Assembly: GCF_030758775.1 (NCBI RefSeq)
Contig: NZ_CP132384.1
Coordinates: 868,001-932,000, forward strand
Source of the DNA: Bifidobacterium asteroides
GTDB taxonomy: Bacteria; Actinomycetota; Actinomycetes; Actinomycetales; Bifidobacteriaceae
Length of the DNA: 64,000 bases
Reading direction: 5' to 3'
The notes beneath the pieces are model-generated. The model worked only from the letters and a program-made list of their open reading frames with translations, was not told the DNA's origin and did not search any database. Below are positions 35,449 through 43,051 of the stretch, piece by piece. Position 1 is the first letter of the stretch. Every line of letters begins with the position of its first letter. A program made the position numbers and the translations under genes.

Positions 35449-37481
35449 GCGCGGGCATGGCCTCCCCGGCCCAGCAGGCGAGCCGACCCTGGCGCAAGCG
35501 GCCAACAAGGGCCAGCCTGTCCTTCTCCCTGGTCAGGGCCCACCGCTCCTCCTACTGGATCATGTGCCTGGCCGTGTTCGCCGCCACGACCCTGTCCTGC
35601 GCGACCCTGCAGGCACGTCAGGCGGGCCTGGCCTACGACGGCCTGCACGGCCTGGAGGGCCTGAACGCCTACCACCGCATTCTGACCAAGGCCTACTACG
35701 ACCTGGCATTGAACACTGTGTCGCTGATCGCGCTGGTGTTCTGCCTGCTGGTGACGGTGTTCCTGGTCCTGTCATCGGTGTCCTTCCTGGTCCAGGAAAG
35801 GCGCCGGGAATACGGCCTGATGCGGCTCAACGGCGCCTCGGGCAAACAGGTCGTGGCCATGGCCCTGCGAGAGTTCTCCCTGCCCCTGGCCCTGGCCGAC
35901 GCCGCGGGATGCCTGGCCGGATCCCTGCTGACCGTTCCTGTGGGCATGGCCTTCATAAGGGCCATGGGCACCACGGACATCGACCTGCTCTTCCACCCCA
36001 GGGCCCGCCTGTGGGTGGCGGCCGTGGCCTTCGCCCTGATGATGGCGGTCTGCCTGCTGGGCGTGTGGCTGGCCACGCGCAGGTTCGGGGCCGAGACCCC
36101 CCTGAAGCTGATGACACAACCGGCCGTCAAGGACAAAAAGGCCAGCCGGTTGCGGATCGTATGCTCCCTGGCCCTGTTCCTAGCCTCTATCACGGTCGCC
36201 TTCATGCCGGTCGACCGCTCGGAGTTCTACGACCGGCTGCTGGGCTTGATCGTCCTACTGATAATCACCGTGTACGTGGCCGCCCCCCTGCTGGTCCCCC
36301 CGGTAGCATCCCTGCTGGGCCTGCTGGCCGAAAAAACCGCGGCCGGACCGGGCCTGCTGGCCCGGCAACGGGTCCGCAGGGGCAGGGCAGGCGCCACGGC
36401 CATAGCGTTGCCGGCCATGATGGCGCTGACCATTCTGGTCTCCTTCATCCTCATCATGCAGGCGGGCCGCATGAGCTCGGTGGTGCTCAGCATCGAGCCC
36501 ATGAAGGCCGACGTGGTGGCCTCCTCGGACGACCTGTCCCAGGCCGGCAGGATCTCGCGCACGCTGCAGGGGCTCGGACGGGAGGTCGGCACAGCCGACA
36601 TCTACCAGACCCAGCAATGGGTCCTGACCGACAAGCACGGAAACATCCAGATGGACACCTTCCCCCAGGTCACCTGGGCCCAGGCCCGTGACCTGGCCGA
36701 CCCCAGCCACAAGGACACCGCCCCCAAGGTGCTCCAGGGCAGCCTGGCCGACCTGGGCGCCGGCAAGGTGGCCATAAGCAGAGCATACGACAACCAGCGC
36801 AAGCCGGGCGACACGATCACCCTCATCGACCGCCACGACAAAAGACACCAGGTCCAGGTCGTGGCCGTCATCGAGCCGCCCAAGACCACCCCCCACGTGA
36901 ACATGGACATGCTCACGACCGAGGATGGCCTGCCCAGGGAGGGCGAGAACGGCCGACTGTACGCCTTCATCACCGCCCGCGACCACACCCAGGCCGACGA
37001 CATAGCCCAACAGATAAGGGACACCACCCACAAGATCACCGCCTTGAACAGGCAGGACTTCATCGACGACTACATCAAGACCAGCATCAAGGAGCAGCAG
37101 GGAACACCGCTCATGATAGCCGGCGGCACCATCCTGGCCCTGATATTCCTCGTCCAATCTATAGCCATAGGAATCAGCGAACGACGCATGCAGAACCGGC
37201 GCCTCAACCAGATGGGCGTCACCCGCGGCGCCCTCGCCTGGTCAGCGGCCATCGAGACCACACTCGACGTCACCGCCGGCATCATCCTCTCCCTCGTCGC
37301 CGTGGCCATCACCGAGGCATCCGTGGCGATAAGCTTCGTCCGGGACGGGGTCGGCATACAACACACACCCATCATCGCAGACATCTTCCTACCCATGTCC
37401 CTCCTGCTCCTGGCCGTCGCCATAGCCACCACCATCCTCTGCACACGCCTCACCCACAAGAACCAACCCACAAAACACTAG
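35445..37481 (+). CDS. FtsX-family ABC permease, large
   Basis: A 678-residue membrane protein. A helix near 40-60 is followed by two FtsX blocks: VQERRREYGLMRLNGASGKQ in the first and ISERRMQNRRLNQMGVTRG in the second, about 460 residues apart. Between them lie further helices and an extracellular domain of about 180 residues (roughly 355-540). The GTG start at 35445 overlaps the ATPase stop; ATG 35457 is an alternative. Codon use is GC-rich, unlike the permease at 30.1 kb, so the two pairs have separate origins. Confidence 0.9.
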   Translation: MSAGMASPAQQASRPWRKRPTRASLSFSLVRAHRSSYWIMCLAVFAATTLSCATLQARQAGLAYDGLHGLEGLNAYHRILTKAYYDLALNTVSLIALVFCLLVTVFLVLSSVSFLVQERRREYGLMRLNGASGKQVVAMALREFSLPLALADAAGCLAGSLLTVPVGMAFIRAMGTTDIDLLFHPRARLWVAAVAFALMMAVCLLGVWLATRRFGAETPLKLMTQPAVKDKKASRLRIVCSLALFLASITVAFMPVDRSEFYDRLLGLIVLLIITVYVAAPLLVPPVASLLGLLAEKTAAGPGLLARQRVRRGRAGATAIALPAMMALTILVSFILIMQAGRMSSVVLSIEPMKADVVASSDDLSQAGRISRTLQGLGREVGTADIYQTQQWVLTDKHGNIQMDTFPQVTWAQARDLADPSHKDTAPKVLQGSLADLGAGKVAISRAYDNQRKPGDTITLIDRHDKRHQVQVVAVIEPPKTTPHVNMDMLTTEDGLPREGENGRLYAFITARDHTQADDIAQQIRDTTHKITALNRQDFIDDYIKTSIKEQQGTPLMIAGGTILALIFLVQSIAIGISERRMQNRRLNQMGVTRGALAWSAAIETTLDVTAGIILSLVAVAITEASVAISFVRDGVGIQHTPIIADIFLPMSLLLLAVAIATTILCTRLTHKNQPTKH

Positions 37482-37495
37482 AGGCCAGGCCAACC

Positions 37496-37552
37496 ATGAA
37501 CTTTATCCACGTCGTCAGGAAATACATGCCGGGGCACATTCTTGGGCTATAG
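37496..37552 (+). pseudogene. Gene start cut by IS copy 3 after 16 codons
   Basis: ATG 37496 opens MNFIHVVRKYMPGHIL, then the frame enters the IS and stops at TAG. The peptide looks like the start of an ABC exporter membrane domain. It begins 14 bp after the permease stop, so it was probably a third gene of the transporter operon before the IS arrived. Confidence 0.55.
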
Positions 37553-38898
37553 GAACTAAACGTGTTGTTTATGTTGGGGGTTTGGCCTTGTGGCTGTAAG
37601 CGTGTTGGGTGGTTGTTAATAGGTCGGGTTGTTAATAGGGGTCTTGCAGGGGTGCCCGTTCCTGTTCGATTGGGGAATGAGAACCAGATCGAAGAGGGCC
37701 AGGCATTGCCCCATATGCCATGGGCGGATGCGCAGGCATGGGCGCAACAGATCAGGCACGCAGCGCTGGATGTGTCCGTCCTGCTCGATCACGTCCACCG
37801 CGCGCAGGCAGGACCGGGCCCGCGCCGCGCAGTTGAGGGAGTTCCCGGACCGGCCGCTGACGGGCAGGACCCGGGAACAGATGGGGGCCATGGGCGCCAG
37901 GGCCTGGCGTAAACGGGTCGGCTGGTGCTGGAACATCAAGCCGGCAATCACACCGGACGGGGTGGTCCATCACACGCTCATGGCCGACGGCACGTATATG
38001 GCACACGGCTGGTGCCTCCTGATAGCGATCGACGGGCAGACGGGCCAGGTCATCGACCGGCAGTGGTGCCATCAGGAGAACACGGCGGCCTGCACGGCCC
38101 TGTCCTCCCGCATCCCCGGGCCCGACGTGCTCATCACCGACGGCCTTCGCGGCGTGCAGAGCCTGCCATGCCTGCTGGCCGGGCACGCGCATCCAACGCT
38201 GCCTGGTGCACGTGCAACGCAACACCAAAACCGACCTGACACTCAAACCACGACTTCAGGCCGGCAAGGAACTCAAGCGACTCTCCGACCAGCTCACCCG
38301 GGTCCATACCATCGAGGAAGCGGTGCGTTGGGGTGAGGCCTTGAACGCCTGGCACGAAAGATGGAAAACCCTCATCGACGAACGCACCATGGCCAAGGAC
38401 GACCCAGCCAACCCCAAAGCCAGCCACCAATCCTGGTGGTGGACCCACCAGGAACTCCGCCGCTGCTACCGCAGGCTCGAACACCTCTTCCAAGACAGGC
38501 CGCTCTTCGCCTTCCTGGAACCCGAACTCACCGCCGGCGGGCCAGTGGAACGCACCACCAACCGGCCGGAAGGAGGAGTCAACCCACCCATCAAACGCAC
38601 CCTCCTGCAACACCACGGCCTACCCGAGAGCCACATGGGACGCGCCTGCGAATGGCACTGCTGCATGAAAACCGACAACCCCGACCCCGCCAGCCTGATC
38701 AGGGACGAACACCACCAGCCACAACCAGCACCCAAACGGGAAACCAGACAGGAACAGGACGAGCCCGAACACTACGGCACCGCCATCAACTGGAACGAGT
38801 TCCACACACCAGTCAGATACCCCAACACCACACTCTGACCAACACACAACCAAACCCACACACAGAACCTAAAACAACGCGTTTAGTTCCTATAGGCC
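37545..38898 (+). mobile_element. IS1249-like insertion sequence, copy 3
   Basis: About 1354 bp, same orientation as the others. The right end reads CCTATAGGCCC, with one more G than copies 1 and 2 but identical to the solitary end at 28810. It is immediately followed by the 28-bp boundary repeat. The left end interrupts a gene. Confidence 0.87.
37677..38838 (+). pseudogene. IS1249-family transposase, frameshifted (copy 3)
   Basis: It retains the G that copies 1 and 2 lack at the CTGCTGG site but has lost two A's at about 38160 (GCAGAGCC in place of GCAGAAAGCC). The frame breaks just after the second catalytic Asp (LITDGLRGVQ). The C-terminal part from IQRCLVHV onward is intact in another frame. 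The damage is therefore independent of copies 1 and 2. Confidence 0.85.
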
Positions 38899-38899
38899 C

Positions 38900-38927
38900 C
38901 GATCTGGCGTTTACAAGCCCAACGAAT
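38900..38927 (+). repeat. Right copy of 28-bp island-boundary direct repeat
   Basis: Reads CGATCTGGCGTTTACAAGCC then CAACGAAT, differing from the left copy at two positions. It lies directly outside IS copy 3 and overlaps the T-rich end of the tRNA-Ala terminator region, so the original site was just downstream of that tRNA gene. Confidence 0.8.
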
Positions 38928-38957
38928 ATAAAAAGATCCCGAGGTGACCTCGGGATC
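38928..38957 (-). terminator. Rho-independent terminator of tRNA-Ala
   Basis: On the minus strand, GATCCCGAGG and CCTCGGGATC form a perfect 10-bp stem with a three-base loop, followed by TTTTTATATT. It lies eight bases after the tRNA 3' end. Confidence 0.92.
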
Positions 38958-38964
38958 CTATCTG

Positions 38965-39037
38965 TGGAGCTAGGGGGATTCGAACCCCCGACCTTCTCCA
39001 TGCCATGGAGACGCGCTACCAGCTGCGCCATAGCCCC
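38965..39037 (-). tRNA. tRNA-Ala (anticodon GGC)
   Basis: Acceptor GGGGCTA pairs with TAGCTCC (one G-T pair), the anticodon arm is CTCCA-TGGCATG-GAG with GGC, and the T-arm is GGGGGTTCGAATCCCCC. CCA is not encoded. A likely promoter on the minus strand is TTGCTC (39097-39092) and TACTAT (39074-39069), 17 bp apart. Confidence 0.95.
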
Positions 39038-39250
39038 GTGCTTGCCTTGCTTGGTGAAGCCTTGCTTATAGTACACCGGGATTGGCGAATGGAGCAACTC
39101 AGTGTGTTGCCCCGGAATTGCAGGGATTGTGAGCTATTTGATGGATTTTATCCTCGAATGGTCTTGAGGCATTCCTGAGCTTGCAAGTGCGCTAGCATGA
39201 TGAACAAGGGGCGACCAAGGGGGTCGGCAGCAACGGAAAGGCGGCGGACC

Positions 39251-40276
39251 ATGACCGGCAAAAACGATGCCGAAGTGCGGGTTGAAAAGCGGAACGAGAA
39301 CCATCCTGGGGACCAGCTCATCATCAACTGCCTGCCCTTGGACCAGAGTGAACGACAGGAATTCCTCCAGGCGGCTCCAGGCGTTCGTCAGGAGTTCATT
39401 GTCGACACGGACATGCGGCAGAGCATGCATTGGCTCATCGATGTCCCTGAATCCCTCCGATCGGAGGCCACGATCATTTTGGGTAATCCGCCGGCCGAGC
39501 AGGTAGTTGCCTGCCGTAACCTGGTCTGGCTGCAGACCAGCAGCGCGGGTGTGGATGCCTACATGAAACCGGGGGTTCTGCCTCCGGACGCCATGTTGAC
39601 CAGCGCCTCAGGCGCTTACGGGCAGTCGGTCTCCGAGCACATGTTCGCCATGATGTGGGCTCTGATGAAGGACCTGCCGGCCTACCGGGACAATCAGCGT
39701 TTGGGACGTTGGGAACCTCGCGGGGCCGTCCTTTCGCCGCATGGCTGCCAGGTCCTGGTTTTAGGCACAGGGGATATCGGAGCCTCCTTCGCTCGTCTGG
39801 CCAAGGCCGTAGGCGCTCGGACCATCGGTATCAGGCGCCATCCCGACCAGCCGGTGGAGGGGTTCGACCGTCTGGCTGGTTTTGATGATCTGGATGCCCT
39901 GCTGCCTGAGATGGATGTAGTGGCTCTGGCCCTGCCTTCAACGCCGCAGACCCGGCACATCATCGATGACCATCGTCTTGCATTGATGAAGTCCACCGCC
40001 GTGCTGATCAACGCGGGCAGGGGAGATGCCGTGGACTGCATGGCTCTGGCCCAAGCCCTGGATAAGGACGGCATTTTCGGTGCAGGTCTGGATGTGACCG
40101 AACCGGAGCCCCTGCCTGAAGACCACCCGCTCTGGAGGCAACCACGCTGCCTGCTCACCCCGCATGTGGCCGGGGGAGCCTACCTGCCCTCCAACATGGA
40201 CAAGGTTCGGGAAATCTGCCTGGATAACCTTCATCGGTTCATGGATGGCAGGCCCCTGCGCAACCGGATGAGGTGA
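39251..40276 (+). CDS. D-isomer-specific 2-hydroxyacid dehydrogenase
   Basis: A 341-residue NAD(P)-dependent oxidoreductase. The Rossmann motif is VLGTGDIGASFARLAKAVG. The catalytic set is the Arg of INAGRGDAVD, the Glu of DVTEPEPLPEDHPLW and the His of LTPHVAGG. It resembles enzymes acting on glyoxylate, hydroxypyruvate or branched 2-keto acids; the substrate is uncertain. The start at 39251 has GGAAAGG nine bases before; an upstream ATG at 39197 lacks this. Its stop overlaps the next gene's GTG. Confidence 0.9.
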   Translation: MTGKNDAEVRVEKRNENHPGDQLIINCLPLDQSERQEFLQAAPGVRQEFIVDTDMRQSMHWLIDVPESLRSEATIILGNPPAEQVVACRNLVWLQTSSAGVDAYMKPGVLPPDAMLTSASGAYGQSVSEHMFAMMWALMKDLPAYRDNQRLGRWEPRGAVLSPHGCQVLVLGTGDIGASFARLAKAVGARTIGIRRHPDQPVEGFDRLAGFDDLDALLPEMDVVALALPSTPQTRHIIDDHRLALMKSTAVLINAGRGDAVDCMALAQALDKDGIFGAGLDVTEPEPLPEDHPLWRQPRCLLTPHVAGGAYLPSNMDKVREICLDNLHRFMDGRPLRNRMR

Positions 40277-41097
40277 CCGCTGTGTCTACAGAGCGAAACC
40301 GCGGCGGCCGCAGCCAGCGGCGGACAGTGGTTCTGCGGTGGGCGGCTGTCCTGCTGGCGCTTGCATTGATTGTGGCGGGCTCCTTGGCCCTGGCTGGCAG
40401 GCTGGTGGGCGTCGGGCCTGCTCGCCATTCAGACAATCAAAACTCCTCCGCAAACGGCCCCAGGACCGCTTCTCACGGCCCTCCTGGATATTCTCCAGAG
40501 CAGACCGCGGCCCATTCGCCTCTGACCTCGCCTGTAGACTACAACCATGACGGCGTGGATGACTACACGGCCATGGTGCGTGGAGCCCATCAGGAGGCCC
40601 GCCGCCATCCTCATTATGACAGCGGCTACTACCAGGGCGGCTATCCCCCCGATGACCGAGGCGCCTGCACCGACGAGATCTGGAGGGCCTTCCGACAGGC
40701 CGGCTACGATCTGAAAGCCATGGTTGACGCCGACATCGCCTCGTCTCCTGGGGCCTATGCCGGAGTCATCAGCAGCCCGGATCCGAACATCGATTTCAGG
40801 CGCACCAACGTCCTCGGCGTATTCCTGTCCCGGCATGCCCAGCGTCTGACCAACGACACTGCGACCACCGACCAGTGGCAGCAGGGCGACATCGTCATCT
40901 TCGACACCTCCTGGCACATCGGCATGGCCTCCGATAGAAGGGACAGCCGTGGCATTCCCCTGCTTCTGCACAACATGGGCCAGCGCGACAGGGAGAACGA
41001 CTACCTGGGCTCGCCAGGCCACCGTCCCATCACCGGGCATTTTCGCTTCGACGCCTCCAAAATCCAACCCGCCGTCCTGCGGCCATGGCGGGGATGA
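40273..41097 (+). CDS. DUF1287 domain exported protein
   Basis: A 274-residue protein with an Arg-rich N-terminus, a membrane anchor at about 23-43, a 50-residue Ser/Pro-rich linker and a C-terminal domain with YYQGGYPPDDRGACTDEIWR, the DUF1287 hallmark with a single Cys. QQGDIVIFDTSWHIGMASD supplies a Cys-His arrangement like that of NlpC-type amidases, so a cell-wall role is possible but unproven. GTG start overlaps the dehydrogenase stop. Confidence 0.8.
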   Translation: MTAVSTERNRGGRSQRRTVVLRWAAVLLALALIVAGSLALAGRLVGVGPARHSDNQNSSANGPRTASHGPPGYSPEQTAAHSPLTSPVDYNHDGVDDYTAMVRGAHQEARRHPHYDSGYYQGGYPPDDRGACTDEIWRAFRQAGYDLKAMVDADIASSPGAYAGVISSPDPNIDFRRTNVLGVFLSRHAQRLTNDTATTDQWQQGDIVIFDTSWHIGMASDRRDSRGIPLLLHNMGQRDRENDYLGSPGHRPITGHFRFDASKIQPAVLRPWRG

Positions 41098-41197
41098 CCG
41101 GGGACTACCCTGCGGAATTGAACACGGCGGTAACTGGTTGTCTGCTACTATCGGTTCGGCCAGAAACGTCGGCCAGGTTCGAGCACGAGAGGCGGTG

Positions 41198-42154
41198 ATG
41201 GCGATGATGAGAGTATTCAGCACCATGAACGGGCAGATCGAGCAGATCGGCAAGGCTTCCAAGGGCTCATGGATATGCTTATCGGCGCCCACCGATGTCG
41301 AGCTGGCCAACGTCTCCCAGACCACCGGTATCGACCTGGCTGACCTGCGTGCCCCCCTGGACGATGAGGAGCGCTCGCGTGTGGACGTTGAGGACGAGTA
41401 CACCATGGTCATCGTCGACATTCCCCGGGCTGAGGAACGCGACGGCCGGGACTACTACGAGACCATCCCTCTGTCCATCATCGTCACCGAGGATCTGATC
41501 GTCACCGTCTGCATGCAGGACACCGTCCTGCTTCATCCCTTTATGGAGGGCACCATCCGGGGTTTCAACACCTTCATGAAGTCCCGCTTCATCCTGCAGA
41601 TCCTCTACCGCAACGCCACCCTCTACCTGCGCTACCTGCGCATCATCGACCGCGAGTCGGACCGGCTGGAGCTCAAGCTGCGCCACTCCATGCAGAACCG
41701 CGAAATTCTTATGCTGCTGGAGCTCAACAAGACCTTGGTCTACTTCGCCACCAGCCTCAAGTCCAACGAGATCGTCCTGGAGAAGCTGACCGGGCTGGAG
41801 CGGATCAAGCGCTACCCGGACGACGAGGACCTTCTGGGCGACGTGATCACTGAGAACAAACAGGCCATCGAGATGGCCAACATCTACTCAAGCGTGCTTT
41901 CGAACATGACCGACGCCTTCGCCTCCATCGTTTCCAACAACGTCAACAATGTGATGAGGATCTTCACCATCATCTCCATCAGCCTGTCAGTGCCCACGCT
42001 GATCTTCTCCATGTACGGCATGAACTTCAACCAGGGCATGTTCGGCATGCCCTTCACCGACAAGCCCTGGGGCTTCGCGGTCGTGGTGATTCTGTCAGGT
42101 CTGGTGACCGCCCTGGTGACCTGGTTCCTGACGCGCTCGAGAATGTTCAAGTAG
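41198..42154 (+). CDS. corA: CorA-family divalent cation channel
   Basis: A 318-residue protein with a long cytoplasmic part (residues 1-255, mostly helical) and two C-terminal membrane helices. The first ends in the signature MYGMNF, which forms the magnesium selectivity filter, followed by the loop NQGMFGMPFTDKPWGF and the last helix. This is the CorA/MIT layout, acting as a pentamer. GAGAGG lies before ATG 41198; a long upstream extension covers the previous gene and was rejected. Confidence 0.9.
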   Translation: MAMMRVFSTMNGQIEQIGKASKGSWICLSAPTDVELANVSQTTGIDLADLRAPLDDEERSRVDVEDEYTMVIVDIPRAEERDGRDYYETIPLSIIVTEDLIVTVCMQDTVLLHPFMEGTIRGFNTFMKSRFILQILYRNATLYLRYLRIIDRESDRLELKLRHSMQNREILMLLELNKTLVYFATSLKSNEIVLEKLTGLERIKRYPDDEDLLGDVITENKQAIEMANIYSSVLSNMTDAFASIVSNNVNNVMRIFTIISISLSVPTLIFSMYGMNFNQGMFGMPFTDKPWGFAVVVILSGLVTALVTWFLTRSRMFK

Positions 42155-42163
42155 GGGCCGATC

Positions 42164-42994
42164 ATGTTTGCACGCAGGATTGCGGCGGCTCTGGCGGCGC
42201 TGGTTCTGGCCGTGCCCCTGAGCGGGTGCGGCCGCCAGGAGGATCGCTACCGGGCCGGCTCCATCGGGCCCAAGATCAGCGTGGGCATCTCCTTCGACCA
42301 GCCCGGGCTTGGATTCGCCCAGTCCGGCCAGTACCGGGGTCTGGATGTGGATGTGGCCCAGTACGTGGTCCACGAGCTGGGATACGCCGAGTCGCAGATC
42401 GTCTTCCGCCAGGTGAAGCCTGCAGACCGCGAGCGCATGCTCGAACAGGGTCAGGTGGACATGGTCGTGGCCGGCTACTCCATCACCCAGGAACGGCAGA
42501 AGCTGGTGGATTTCGCCGGACCCTACCTGGCTGCAGGGCAGGATCTGCTGGTTCGTCGAACCCAGAATGACATCGCCGGGGTGGAGGATCTGGCCCAGAA
42601 GCGGGTCTGCGTGGCAGCGGGATCCACCTCCGGGGCTCTGGTGCGCTCGCTAGCACCCCAGGCCCAGGTCCAGGAGCGTGAGGAGTTCCCCGAGTGCGTC
42701 ACGGCCCTGCTCAGCGGGGACACGGATGCCGCCAGCGGCGACGATTTTGCCTTGGCCGGACTGGCTCATGTTCGTGGCGGCGGCCAACTGCGTTTGGTCG
42801 GCAAGCCCTTCTCCAACGAACATTACGGCATCGGCGTGCCCCACGGGGATCCGGAGCTGGTGGATGTCATCGACCAGGCCCTGAAGAGGATGATGCGGGA
42901 CGGATCCTTCAAGGCCGCCCTGGGCCGGGCCTCCAGGTCCATCGGCTATTCCATTGATGCCGCCGCCCGCACGCTGCGGCCCGGCGATCGCTGA
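42164..42994 (+). CDS. Amino-acid-type ABC solute-binding lipoprotein (orphan)
   Basis: A 276-residue family 3 solute-binding protein. The signal peptide ends in the lipobox PLSGC (Cys22). ISVGISFDQPGLGF, GLDVDVAQYVV, MVVAGYSITQER and KLVDFAGPYLAAGQDLLV are the usual landmarks of glutamate/polar-amino-acid binders. No permease or ATPase gene is adjacent; it sits nine bases after the CorA gene and before leuS, so it must use a transporter encoded elsewhere or serve as a sensor. Confidence 0.9.
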   Translation: MFARRIAAALAALVLAVPLSGCGRQEDRYRAGSIGPKISVGISFDQPGLGFAQSGQYRGLDVDVAQYVVHELGYAESQIVFRQVKPADRERMLEQGQVDMVVAGYSITQERQKLVDFAGPYLAAGQDLLVRRTQNDIAGVEDLAQKRVCVAAGSTSGALVRSLAPQAQVQEREEFPECVTALLSGDTDAASGDDFALAGLAHVRGGGQLRLVGKPFSNEHYGIGVPHGDPELVDVIDQALKRMMRDGSFKAALGRASRSIGYSIDAAARTLRPGDR

Positions 42995-43051
42995 GCAAGG
43001 CTTCCGCCAGGATGACGGATACTGGACACTGGCTCGGCCGTGTCCATGTGA

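Noticed and set aside
23010-38906. Eight- or nine-base target duplications at each IS copy
   Set aside because: Flanks were compared for every left and right end and none match; only the 28-bp repeat outside the outermost ends is shared.
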